From the NCBI RefSeq assembly GCF_947179515.1, contig NC_067481.1, forward strand, positions 9,349,183 to 9,413,182: 64,000 nucleotides of DNA. The letters are read 5' to 3'. A model generated the notes under the pieces. That model searched no databases. It was not told the DNA's origin and saw only the letters and a list, made by a program, of their open reading frames with translations. Numbering within the stretch: the stretch's first letter is position 1; each line of letters starts with the position of its first letter. Shown piece by piece: positions 1 to 11,164 of the stretch. A program made the position numbers and the translations under genes. Origin of the DNA: Apodemus sylvaticus (lineage: Eukaryota; Chordata; Mammalia; Rodentia; Muridae).

Positions 1-1004
1 ATGAACGTGACACACTTTGCAAACTGATCCCTTATACCTGGGAGCTGATGTTAGCTGTACTAGATTTGGGGATTGGAATCAGACATGGGACTCCTTCATG
101 AATGTCCCTGGCTCTTTTCCAGGCTCTGGGAGCCCTGGTGAGCCAGCAGATAGAGGGGTTTCTTGCTTGTCTTGATGCCAGATTGGGCAGGAGAGGAAGA
201 ATAATATTAAGAATTGGAACTATTAGTACTGTATGTTGATGGACAAGAAATGCTGTTGGGAAAGATAAAGGCATGAAGACTGGAAAAAGGAAAATATGCT
301 AGTCTTTAGGTGGAGCAGTCCCTGCTGTTCGACAGAGTACCTCATAGCCTGGTATCTTAAGTAAGCAAGTATTACAGGTCTTGGGAGGTATCCGATTAAA
401 AACCGTCCAACAAAAAGCAACTTTGAGGACAAACATAGTGTTTATTGAGCTTATAATTCCGAGTTATAGTCCATCGTGGAAGGGAAGTCAAGGTAGGAAC
501 CCAAAGCCACCTATCATCGAGAGGGAAGAAAACTGAGTGCACACAGGCCAACCCACTCACTTGTTCTCAGTTAGCTTTGGCATCTAAACCGTTGCCTGTG
601 CAGGTGTGGGGTTGTCTCGCCAGGGAATGGTGCCAACTGGGCCCCGCTGACCTGACTGGGGTAGGTAATTTCTCATTGAGACTCTGCCCAGGTGATTATA
701 GGTTTTGTCAGGTTGACCATTCCAACCAACCAACGCTGGGGATTAGGGACTTGAGGGTGGTTTTATGGAGTGGCTCTGGCTCAGGGTCTCTCAAGAGGTC
801 ACAGTGAATAGATCAGCCAGGGTCAAAGTGCCCTGGGGGCTTGACTAGAACCAGAACATCTACTTCTAAGATGGTGCCCTCCCTCACATGGCTTTGGTAA
901 GAGGCCTTACCTCCTCCTCATATGGCCATATGGCTCCTTGACTGTGATTTCAACATGGTACCTGGCTTCCCTCAGAGCCTTCAATCAAGAAGAAAGCCCA
1001 CTGG

Positions 1005-1048
1005 AATAATAGTAATAATAATAATAATAAATATTATTATTATATTTT
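1005..1048. repeat. (AAT)n/(ATT)n palindromic microsatellite
   Basis: An AAT/ATA trinucleotide run switches to its reverse complement ATT near 1031, so the tract is self-complementary and could form a hairpin. Confidence 0.9.
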
Positions 1049-1082
1049 TGGTGGAAATGGGGCTGTTACAAATAGCATTTAG

Positions 1083-1115
1083 TTGTTTTGTTTTGTTTTG
1101 TTTTGTTTTGTTTTT
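1083..1115. repeat. (TTTTG)n microsatellite
   Basis: About six tandem copies of a TTTTG pentamer. Confidence 0.95.
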
Positions 1116-2369
1116 GCCTTCTTTCTTTCACTCAGTTTTGTGCAATGGTTCAGGCCTCCCACCTCTAGAAGCAGATCTCACACTCCCGTTGCTATGTATT
1201 TTTCCATTGTCTGAATGAGACTCGGTTTATTTGCTCATTGTTTGGGACGGGTGTCTGCGTAGACCCGGGTTGGGCTAATGTAGCTAGCTAGCACTGCTGG
1301 GACTGAGAGCATTCTTGGTCTTCTGCTTACAAGGACCACAAGAGCACACAGCACCTGGGGACAAAAGCCACCCACTGCTTGAGGTGGCCTCACATCCAGA
1401 CAATGCCTAGGGTTGGCTTTATTTGCCCAGTAGTCTTAGCAGGTCAAAGTCCCAAGGGCCTGACTCTGAGATCACAGATCCCTTGCATACCTGCTCTTCT
1501 GCACGTCAACAAGGAGAGCTGTGTATGGATGACCTGAACTACCACCCTTCAGCCACCACCCTGCCTTGTGGCCCGGCCACCTGGTGCCCTTCCCTGCTAA
1601 AGTCAGACGGCTTTTAGCAGAATGGATGGGTCATCTGAGTCTGACTCTGAGCCAGACGGGCTCTCAGAATAGCAAGAGAAAGGGTGGGGAAGATCCCTTG
1701 CGTGCTAAGCCAGCCCTGCTGAGCGGGTGAGGACCCGCAGCCCTGCAGGGAGCACCCAGCCCCTTCCCACCTGCAGGCTCATCAAACACCTTGACAGGCT
1801 GCCCCAGGAGTGGGAAGCCGGTGATGTCATCACCAGGCTCGAACAATCAGGCCTTTTAGGGCAGGACGATAACAATCAAAACAGTATGTAAGGGCCTGCC
1901 ACGCAAGAATACACATGCTTGTTGCCCCTGGGAGGCTCCCAAAGCTGGGGTGAAGTGGGGCTTGTCACAAATACGCCTTTCTCCTTTCCTCACCAGCAGC
2001 CCAGGGAACATGGCCTGGAGAGCAAGGTTGTGAGAAGTCTAGCCCCACACCCCTGTCAGTTTTGTGGAGAATGCCATGAGCCCCTCTACCACATATCCCA
2101 AAGAAACCTCACCACTAAGCTCAGTACTAAACTGAGACTAAACAACAATCCATATTTGTGGAGTCCCACTGCACAATTCCAGGGGGTGCCATGGGTAAGA
2201 ACGCCCCAACACACACACTTGAACCTAGACGATACCAGAGAGTCGGTCTGGTGATTCTCACATAATGTCCTCACAAATCCAGCCCCAGGCACTGTCTCCC
2301 TACAGTGAAGCTCTCCAGAGTCTTAATCTCTGCTTAGCTCAGCTCATCGCAAGATGCGTGAGGGATGGG

Positions 2370-2629
2370 GGACATCTTGGTCAGTAAAATGCTATACAAG
2401 CATTAGGATCCAAATTTGATCCCCAGAACCCATGTTTTTAAAAAAAAAAAACCCACATACACACACAGATATATCAGTAGGCACCTGACATGAGACATGT
2501 ATGATCCAAGCACTGGGGACATGGGGACTAAAGGGTCCTGGAGGCTTGCTGGCCATCCAGGCTAACCAAATCAGTGAGCTCTGGATTGACTGAGAAGCCT
2601 TGTCTCAAAAAAAAAAAAAAAAAAAAAAA
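2370..2629 (+). repeat. B4-type SINE with long A tail
   Basis: It has an ID-like left part (a degenerate tRNA-like head ending in 'gatccccagaacccatg') fused to a B1-like right part ('gagaagccttgtctc') and ends in an uninterrupted A run to 2629. This is the ID plus B1 architecture of rodent B4. It is moderately diverged. Confidence 0.7.
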
Positions 2630-2630
2630 G

Positions 2631-2990
2631 CATGTGGAGAGAACTCAGTGAGGAGAAGCACTTGCTACCAAGCCTCGTGATCCCATAGGACCTGAGCTCA
2701 GCTCCTCAGAAGCCGATGTTGTGTCTGTGTTCGTGTCCGTGTTTATAACCCAGCACTTCCCTCCATGTGAGAGGCAGGGACAGGGCGATGCCCTGGGAGC
2801 TCCTGGGCCAGCCATCCTGTAGCACACGGTGTAACAACAAATAAGAGAGACCCTAACTCCAAAACAAGGTGGAAGGCAAGGACTGACACCTGAGGTTGTC
2901 CTCTGACCTCCACACGTGTGCTGAGGCATATATGCACCCTCACACACACAAACATGTATGTACCATGTACACACATACTTTAAAATAAAT
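2631..2990 (+). repeat. RSINE/B4-related SINE
   Basis: A second SINE follows directly after the A tail of the previous one. It has a tRNA-like head near 2640-2700, the phrase 'cctctgacctccacacg' typical of RSINE/B3 tails, then a CA-rich tail and AATAAATA-like end near 2985. Confidence 0.6.
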
Positions 2991-3101
2991 ATTTTTAGAA
3001 TAAAAGACAATAGTCTAGGAAAGTAAGTGATGTCAACCTCTGGTCTTCATATTCACATGGACAGAAATGGATACCCCGTCCCCCACTACACACTCAAGAG
3101 C

Positions 3102-3103
<2 letters not shown>

Positions 3104-3146
<43 letters not shown>
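3104..3146. repeat. (CA)n microsatellite
   Basis: About 21 uninterrupted CA dinucleotides. Confidence 0.97.
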
Positions 3147-3147
<1 letters not shown>

Positions 3148-3264
3148 GTACATGTGCATGCACATTCACAGATGTTATTTGCTTCTAGAAAGAAATGGAA
3201 GAACATAGCAATTAAAATATTTTTTCAACAGGATGCCTGAGACTGGTATTTCTATGAATACTCT

Positions 3265-3356
3265 CATTCACCAGGACACACATACACTCACCTGTGCATG
3301 TGCACACACATGTGTAAATACATATGTACATATACATACACACACAAACACACTTC
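3265..3356. repeat. CA/TA-rich low-complexity tract
   Basis: Mixed CACA, TGTG, TACA and CATA dinucleotide steps followed by an A run at 3368-3382. No gene is visible. Confidence 0.7.
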
Positions 3357-3382
3357 CTTTGCTTCTTAAAAAAAAAAAAAAA

Positions 3383-3489
3383 CCAAAAGAATGAAGAGCC
3401 ATTGAAAGCATCCCCACCCTGCCCTCTGAAGCCACCAGAACGGACCAGAACCTCACACGATGAGCTGAGGAGATGTAAGGCAGCTCCTG
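3383..3489 (+). repeat. Local repeat block, copy A
   Basis: About 107 bases align with 4763-4876 in the same orientation at roughly 75% identity by eye. Shared anchors are 'agagccattg', 'atccccac' and 'ggaccagaacct'. It is either a local duplication inside the intron or two members of a dispersed family I do not recognise. Confidence 0.6.
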
Positions 3490-4762
3490 CTACCCTGTGG
3501 AGGACTGGAGCCACATAACCACCTCTCTTTGGGATGGACCGATGTCTAGGTCTGCAGGAAACTAACCAGACCTGAAGAGTATATACTACAGCCTAGTAAC
3601 CCCGAGGACCAGTCACCCAACTTCTTCACACTTATCTGCTTCCCTGCCTGTGAACTGGAATGATGACAGAGACATTTGAGAGGCCGTTGGGGATGGGGTG
3701 GGGGTGGGGAGGAGAGATGCAACTTGCTGCTACATGTAAAACACTTCCAACCACGCCCAGCATGCATCCACACTACATACACAAGAGATTATCATCTTTT
3801 GTTTTCTAGCCAGAGGACCTCAGGCTCTGTCTAATGGGCATGGTGATCAAAGAGAGGAGTTTATTTCTGCTGCAGGCTGTTGCAGTGGGGTGCCCAGAAC
3901 TCTCTGCATGTCTCCCGGTATATGCACCATGCCGTCTCATGTTGGAAGCTCCGCCGAGCCCAAGGCCTGAGATGGTCTTAAGCAAAATGTCTGAGTGTAG
4001 TGGTCAATAAATGGGTTTCAAGGAATCCCCATCCCCAAATATGTACTCTGAGCAAGTCATTCAGTGCGTGGATCTGCCTCCCAGGAACAAGGTGCTGGCC
4101 ACTTACATACAACCCCTTGCCTTTGGCCTTGAAAGAGCCCTGGGCTTGAGGCTGGGCTATTTAGCTCTTGGGTTTTCTTCTTAAAGCCAGTGGAGTGTGA
4201 TAGGACAGTATCATAGAGGGTCCAGGAGAAACAGGCTTTGAAGCTTATCACTGTAGGTAGTGTTGTAGGCTTTGGCTTAGTGGGAGGGAAAGACTTGAGT
4301 TGCCCTGTTGGGTCAGCTCACATCTTCCTGGCCGAAGCTGGCTTCTCTCTCCCGCTATATTAGAGCTGCCCCCAAAGTTCTGAGTGTCGCTTTGTCCATG
4401 AAGTTTCTGGATCCACCCCCCTACCCCCCGTGCTACTTTCCTTCTGCCACTGCCAAGCTCCTGAGATGTGCGGCCATTGTTTGCCAGTGGATTCTTTTGC
4501 TCCTGAGCATCACATGCCTTAGGCTTGGTCACACAGGAGGAGAGCCCCACCTGGCTAGGCTGTGATTAGAGAGCACGGGAGGCCTCCCCGCCCTGACTGG
4601 AAGATTGTGCAGGCCATGCCTCAATGCTTGTAAGGGAGCCCAGCACCTTTACCACCTCCACCACCAATAATGGAATGCCAGTGGCCAAAGGATTCTGAGC
4701 GCCCACCTCAGTTCTGACACTAATGGTAGCTAGCTTGTAAGGAGTACCCACTATGAGATCCA

Positions 4763-4876
4763 CCAAAAAGAATGGAGAGCCATTGGAAAAAAATCCCCAC
4801 ACTGTGTTCCCAAGTAACCAGAATGGACCAGAACCTTACATTACATAGCTGGGAAGGTGGAAGGCCATTTCTTGCA
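4763..4876 (+). repeat. Local repeat block, copy B
   Basis: Partner of 3383-3489, about 1.38 kb downstream. Flanking sequences of the two copies do not obviously match, so the shared unit is only about 110 bases. Confidence 0.6.
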
Positions 4877-5014
4877 AGCCCTCCAGCCTGGGACCTTAAA
4901 GTGACTATCTCCCATCCATGCAAGGACCCTATGAAGGAAGTTCTTCACCACTTTACAGATGAAGTGGTGTCTAGTGCTAGGTCACAGTCTCTGGGACTCT
5001 GTGTTAATTGATTT

Positions 5015-5330
5015 TTCTCATTGCTGTAGCCACAATACCTAATAAAAACAACCTAGGGGAAGATGAGGTTGTGTTGGCTCACAGTCTGAGAGGAGACAGT
5101 TCATCCTGAGTGGGAGGGTAGGAGTGAGGTTGGGGGGGGGGAGGCATGGTGGCAGGAGCTTGAGGCATCTTGTTACATTGTATCCATAGTCAGGGAGAGA
5201 ATGCCCTGAATGAGGCTCTGGCTCATGTTCTCCTTTTTAGTTAGTCCAGATCTGCAGCCCACAGAGCAGTCCTTCCCAACACAACCAAGCCGATCTACAG
5301 ACAGCCTTACAGACATGCTCAGAGAACTAT
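5015..5330 (-). repeat. MaLR-type LTR remnant
   Basis: It begins with a diverged 'attgctgtag..acaatacctaataaaaac' followed by 'ttggctcacagt', matching the reverse complement of the 3' end of rodent ERVL-MaLR LTRs. The remainder is strongly diverged. A G run lies at about 5130-5142. Confidence 0.5.
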
Positions 5331-5757
5331 CTCCTAAGTGAGTCTAGACCCTGCTGGTCTGATTGTTAGTAGCAACTGGCACAGACTGTGAATGGGCGCT
5401 CTTGACCCTGCCTGTGCCTCCTTGGCACCTGGCATGGGCCTGGCTGCTCTGGATGCTAAGAGTTGCTATTTGTGACTGAACCCAACCTCTTCCCCACCTC
5501 CAATCCATTCTTCTCACCCTTGGGGGGGTTCCCAGCAGCCTCCTGGCCCCACATAGCCTGAATTGTTTCTTTGCACGCCTGCCCTGGCACATTGTATCCA
5601 TCTCCCTCTGCCACCTCTGCAGCTGAAGTCCCTGCAGCCGTGCCTACCTGGCCTGTACTGTCATCCCAAGATGGAGACATCAGCCTATAAGGATTGCTCT
5701 GACAGCCTCAGGCTGTTGAGAGTTTTAGGGAGCTGGCTGTCTAGAGGGAGATAGCGG

Positions 5758-5942
5758 GGGTGGGGGGATGACCTCAAACTTTCTGTGCAGCTGAGAATGA
5801 CCTTGTACTTCTGATGCCCCAGCCTCCTCCTAAGTGCTAGGGTTATGGACATTTTATTCACCCAGGCTTACCTGGCATGAGGAATCTAACCCAGAGCCTT
5901 CTGCATGCTGATCAAGCACGAGCCAAACTGAGCTCAGCCCTC
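5758..5942 (-). repeat. B4-type SINE, antisense
   Basis: The reverse complement of a B1-like half ('cagcctcctcctaagtgcta') is followed by an ID-like half ending 'gagctcagccc'. It is diverged. Confidence 0.65.
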
Positions 5943-7375
5943 GGCTAAGTATCTGCTCCCCTTCTAAGAGGTCGCATTCTTTCTCCACAACAGATTAAAA
6001 AGACCTCCCCTGGGACTTGTCTCTACCACCTGCCCTTTTGTAACCAGCTCACCCCCAAGGTGTCCTGGGGCAAGTCCTTTGTCCCACCCCCAGCCCACCC
6101 CCTAGTTTCCAATTCCCATTAGGAGTAGCCATTCCTCTGGGTCTAGTCCGCTCTGGGAAATTCTGACTCCCTCAAAAAAGGAAAGCAGAAATTTGGACAC
6201 CCAAGCCAAAGCCAACTTTGATGTGAAGCAGCCCTTCCACACAGACCCCTGGCTTACCTTTCCCAGGAGAGGCCTCCTAGGGGCTGCTCCTGCCCCTGTG
6301 GTTACAGCCTGGCTCCCTGGGAACCAGTTACCTGCCCCAGCTGCCAGTGTCCCTAACCTGTAAACCCTTTCCTGGCCCCCTGGTCAGGTCCCCTCTCTCA
6401 CGTCTCCCAGGGGGCATGGCTGGCCAGGAAAGGGACACACTATTCCCACATTCTACTAACATGTTTTAGTGTCGGGAATACCCAGCAACAGGAAATTTGC
6501 TTGGCTCTGAAGGGTGTGGCAGCTTTAGGTCTGTGTGTCATCCCATGCGTGCCCGGTGCCCTTTTGAATAAATGCTGCTTGGAATCTTGTAGCCGGTCCT
6601 GGAAAGGAAACCTCATCTCGGCTCTCCCTTCCCTATGCTGCAAGGAAGGAGGTCAACCAGGCCTATTTGCCCAGGAATGCCTTTGTAGACGGCTTGGTTA
6701 GGTCAGAAGTCATGGATGGCTGTACAAAAGACTGTGGCGGGGACCTCCTCCGAGCTATCGACTCTACATTAGGCACATTTTCTCTTCCTCACAGTCTGCC
6801 ATTCCTGCCAGAGGCTCAGAATTTGTCCTCTGAAGACCTTCCCTGACAGCTCACCCCTGCCTCCTTCTCTCTCTCTCTACTTTCCCTTCTCCCCCACCTC
6901 TCTCTCCCTTCCTCCCTCCTTCCTTGATGTTCATTGGTCCCTGCGTTTAGATCAGCTCAGGAATTCTACCATTGTGGCTGTTGCTGTTGCTGCTTTGCCA
7001 GTTCCTCCCTTATTCCCTGGAGTCCCCTCCAGAGCCTCCCAAGTCGAGTTCTACATACAGCAGACATCCAGTCTGCAGAACCCCACAAATCTCAGTGGCC
7101 CCTGGTGTCCAGCCAGGGCTCCAAGCCTGTGTTTGTAATCAAGACAGCAGGGCTCAGGCTCACACAACGGAAATGGCCTCAACTACTGCCTTCCTCTTCA
7201 CCCTTGCTGCTGATGTTGAGCAATACTGTTGATGCTCAACCAGAGAGTTCCTGTCAGACTTCCCATAATTCATCAGTCTGTAGAGCTGTCCCAGGCAAAG
7301 GCTCCTGGTAAAGCTCTCTGGTAACTAGATTAGAGAACTGGTTCTGAGAGCTATGGATCCAACCCCTACCCCAGA

Positions 7376-7401
7376 GCTGATGCTGATGCTGATGCTGATG
7401 A
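7376..7401. repeat. (GCTGAT)n short tandem repeat
   Basis: Four tandem copies of a GCTGAT hexamer. Confidence 0.85.
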
Positions 7402-7447
7402 AGAAGAGAGGAAGAACTTCTGTCCCTGCCCATTTAGCATCTGTCGT

Positions 7448-7912
7448 GCTGTGGACCTGGAGTATCTCCTAAAGACTCATGCATTGAAGGCTTTGCCCCC
7501 AGCTGATCAATCCAGTCACTGAGATGTGATCAGATTGTAATGGCTCTGACCCCTCTTTGTCGTTACTGATGGATTCATAATTCAATAGTATTTGGGCCAG
7601 CTGACACATACTCACAGAGGCGGGACCTAGTTAGAAATAAATCACAAGAGACATGTCCTTGGAGGTTGTCTCTTGTCCCAGGCCCCTTCTCTGCATTTCT
7701 TTACTTCCTTGTCACAACAGCTTTGCTCTGCCCTGTGCTCCCTGTCATGATACTCTCTCCCTGTGACCAGACACAGTGAAGCAAGGTGACCACAGACTAA
7801 ATGCTTGGAAACTGGGAGCCAAAGCAAATCCTTCCTTCCTTTCTTCCTTCCCTCCTTCCTAATGTGTTTATGTCAAGCATTTTTTGACAGCGAAGCAAAA
7901 CTAACATGATGA
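7448..7912 (+). repeat. MaLR (MLT/MST-like) solo LTR remnant, sense
   Basis: The layout is that of a MaLR LTR: 'aaagactcatgcattgaagg' near the start, 'ggcgggacctagtt' mid-element, and a 3' end with 'gccaaagcaaatcc' and 'agcgaagcaaaactaac'. A short (CCTT)n expansion sits at about 7832-7860. No internal retroviral sequence adjoins it. Confidence 0.65.
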
Positions 7913-7950
7913 ACAGCTGTGAATGGGAACACAGCTGGCTATCTGTGCAT

Positions 7951-7953
<3 letters not shown>

Positions 7954-7981
<28 letters not shown>

Positions 7982-7992
7982 CGCACACACAC
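7954..7992. repeat. (TG)n then (CA)n dinucleotide repeat
   Basis: A TG run (to about 7980) followed by a short ACAC run, forming an imperfect inverted pair. Confidence 0.9.
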
Positions 7993-8842
7993 AAAGGAGA
8001 GCTGAATTTAAAAGGGTCAAATAGGAAGGAGAGAAGGCAGAGAGGCTGTAGTTTCAGCCCACACCATGGTCTCAGGAGTCCCAGGAATGTTCAGGATAGA
8101 CTTTCTGATCTGAGCAAAGCATTGCCCTGCAGAGAAAGACCTGGCAGGATCTTAGGGTGTGGCTCTAAACCTTGAGCCAGGGCCAGGGTAGGGCAGTGAC
8201 AATGAGGCTTGCCAGGGATGGAAGAATGGGGTTTCTGTACTGCTTATCAGAGCTCAGCTCCAGGGCAGGATGTGGAGGAGGCTTCCCCAACCTGCCTGGT
8301 GGACAGCAGGACTTTGGACAGGAGGCATCACTTTAGACTCGACACTGGGTTGGGGGCTCCATGCACATGCCTGGCATAGACCACGTTCCTGGCCTGTGTA
8401 TCTGGAAGGGTGGATACTAGCAGTGGATCGTTAGTCACTCACCAAGCTCTGCCTCTACATCAGAGAAGAGACACGGGGCATAGCTTGACCCCTTAGGTTG
8501 ATCTCTTTGGGGGACAAAACCTTGGCATTGGGCTCTGTATCAGGACAAGGAAACTGGTCTTATTTGACTATCATTTGGGGAGAGACAAAGGATGCTGCTG
8601 TCACCAGCTATAGAAAAGACAGCAGGGAATACAGAAACACTGGCAGGAACTTATTCTCAAGATGTGTTGCTTCCACAGAAATGTATGTCTGGTGTTTCCC
8701 CCTCCTGGAATAGGAGCTCAGGGTCTTCTTGGACAGAAAACTGGTAGAAAAAGCTTCTAGAAAAAAACTGTAGTTCTCCCCGTGGCTGATAGAACAGAAG
8801 TATAGGGTCTCCTGTGCTCATCAGGAACCAGCAAGACTTCTG

Positions 8843-9150
8843 TATTAGTTTCTTCTCTACTGCTGCAATAGCTATGGCTAAGGCAACTTATCAATGAAAG
8901 CGTTTAATTGGGGCTTATGGTTTCAGAGGGTTAGAGTTCGTGATGGTAGAGTAAAGGCATGTCCGTAGGAGCAGCTTGGAGCTCAGATCTCAAACTGAAA
9001 ACAGGAGGCAGAGTGCATACTGGGAATAGCGTTGGTCCTTTAACGCCTCAAAGCCTGCCCCCTAGTGACACACCTCCTCCAACAAGGACACATACCTCTT
9101 AGTCTGTCCCACCAGTTGGGTTCAAAGAATTCAAAGATATGATTGAACTA
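8843..9150 (-). repeat. ORR1/MT-type MaLR LTR remnant, antisense
   Basis: Recognised from 'ttagtttcttctctactgct', 'ggcaacttatcaatgaaag' and 'cctgccccctagtgacacac', which are the reverse complement of a rodent MaLR LTR 3' half. Confidence 0.7.
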
Positions 9151-10689
9151 AACAGCGTGCATGCCAGCTAAATGTTTATAAGTTCAATTCTGATAGGGTC
9201 AGTCTTTGTCTAAGAGACTCCTGGAAATGGTCCTGAAGTGCAGGGTCACTGAGCCCCACGGGAGATGCATGTGCATGTGTTGTGACAGGGGATGAAGGCT
9301 AATATGGCATGAGATGAAGCCCTCAAACATGGTGGAGGTTTGATATTTAATACTGAGTGTTACCTGTGGTGCTCTTTGCTGGGATCTAGTCCGGAGGTCC
9401 ATGACCAGAGCTGGCCTGGTGGACTTTCAAGGCAGCAAATTGTGTTCTTTTCCTGGGAGTCTGGGGCCAAGGATGGGGTGGCTAGTAAAGAAAGGGTAGG
9501 CCCAGCTGCTGGTCTGCATTCCATGCCCCTTATATCTGTCCAGAGCTGAGAGGCAAATTCCTACTGTGAACAAAGTAGGCAGAGAGGAGTCAATTGACCA
9601 AAGAGTCAAGCATGAGACGACTGGTTCTCTTTTCTACCCACAACTCCTTCAGGCCCCAGGCCAGCATGACTAGTTGATGCCCTTGAAACTGTTTTCAGAA
9701 GGGTCCTCCATGGAGGGACTACTATGACCTGTCTAACCAAGGTAAAAACATCAGGGAGGTAGTCTCAAATTACCATCATGTTACCCTCAGGCTGGTCTAG
9801 TTCCCTCTTGTGGCATATCTCCTTTTTTTGCAAGTAGGCATGAGGGTTGATGTGTGCACATTATGAATTCCCATCATGCATGTGACCTATCTCCCTTGAT
9901 CAGTTATGTATTGCCTGTGTGCCTACCTATTCCCATTCTCTCTTCATTGTGATCTAGTCTCTTGCTTCTGCACAAAGCAGTCTCTCAGAGACAGGTCCCT
10001 AGCATTTGACTCTGGTAAGCAGCATAAGCTCCTAGTGTCCTGCAGAGGCAGAAAGCCAGAGGCTGTCACAGTGAACACCACCCAAACCCAGAGAAATGCA
10101 GCAAGAGTCCACGGGAAACCTGAGCCGGGAGCCACATCAGTGTCACCTTCAGGCTCAGTGTCTTTACTTCCTTGTACCAGTTCTCTTGTGCCTTCTGGAT
10201 AAAATGAGCTACGCCCATCTCTGAACTGTAGGAAACAGGAACTCAAGGGCACAGAATATCTCTCCGTGTTAAGAACCTTTCAGGCATTGTTAGGTGGTCC
10301 TGTAACATGATCATCCCTTAAGGTGGAGACCAGTATCTCCATGTTGTACACAGACGTGTAAAAGTCCAATGATTGACACAGACTTGTACAGCAATATGAT
10401 GACAGAACTTGCGCCATCCTGACTTGGAGCCAGCATGTTATCTGCTGTATTATAGCAAACTAAAGACAGAGTGTGACCAGGGACTCGGGCCAGGAGGGCA
10501 ACAAGGAGGAAGATGTTACTCCCTCCTGTGACGCTACTGCCTTCCTGCGGACCCTCTTTCTTCCTTTGCCTACCACAGAGCCATGCCTGGCTTCGTTAGC
10601 CTAAGAAGGTCTTCAGGACTTAACAGGCCCCCACTTTTTGATGGGTACATGATTTCAGACAGGACTTTTTACATGTTATTCTAATTTTC

Positions 10690-11038
10690 TCGCTATTATT
10701 ATGATTCAAACACTCTGACCAAGAGCAGCTTAGGAGAGGAAATGGCTTATTTCAGCTTACAGATTACATGCCATCACTGAGGGAAGTCAGGATGGAAAAT
10801 CAACCAGGAACTTGAAGCAGAGTCCATGGAGGAACTCTGTTTGCTGGGTTGCTCACAGTCTCATCCTTAGCTAGCTTTCTTATATAGATCAGGACCATCT
10901 TCCCAGGGAATCATGCTGCCCAGAGTGGCCTGAGGCCTCCTAATCAATTGATTATTAAGACATCCCCCAGAGACATTGCCTACAGGCTAGTCTGACCAAA
11001 GTAGTACCTCTCGAAGATGACTCTAAGCCGTCCTAACT
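10690..11038 (-). repeat. ORR1-type MaLR LTR remnant, antisense, abutting a splice acceptor
   Basis: It matches the antisense ORR1 pattern from 'ttatttcagcttacag' through 'gagggaagtcagg' and 'tccatggaggaactctg' to 'tgcctacaggctagtctga' and 'gaagatgactcta'. The recognisable LTR ends within about 30 bases of the exon that starts at 11066. Confidence 0.7.
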
Positions 11039-11065
11039 AGGTCTTGTACCTTCTTGTTTTTTCAG

Positions 11066-11164
11066 GAATCTGGCCATTGGAATTGGGATCCAAAATTTCC
11101 CAGAGGGCCTGGCTGTCAGCCTTCCTCTGCGTGGAGCAGGCTTCTCTACGTGGAAAGCTTTCTG
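11066..11164 (+). CDS. Slc39a11: Slc39a11 (ZIP11) coding exon, third from the 3' end
   Basis: ZIP11 is a GufA-subfamily ZIP (SLC39) multi-pass transporter that moves zinc toward the cytosol. This 99-base exon follows a strong acceptor (pyrimidine tract then CAG at 11063-11065) and ends at a consensus donor GTGAGT from 11165. Its first base completes a split codon, 32 full codons follow, and the last two bases start a Trp codon. The translation runs NLAIGIGIQNFPEG then a GLAVSLPLRGAGFSTWKAF segment (mature residues roughly 232-264 if the protein is the usual 342). The QNFPEG motif is the ZIP11/GufA form of the HNFPEG metal-binding signature in transmembrane helix 4 of ZIP proteins. The frame is open with no damage. 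Identification rests on recalled family sequence. Confidence 0.93.

Larger units (their letters stand above)
1..11065 (+). other. Slc39a11: Intron of Slc39a11 (3' part, upstream of the first visible exon)
   Basis: This stretch precedes a coding exon with a good acceptor at 11065. No exon with conserved coding content was recognised in it. It holds SINEs, MaLR-type LTR remnants, microsatellites and unassigned sequence. The parts between the listed repeats (about 1-1000, 1120-2360, 3500-4760, 5335-5755, 5945-7440, 8000-8840 and 9150-10690) show nothing I can name. The intron's 5' end is outside the window. Confidence 0.8.
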
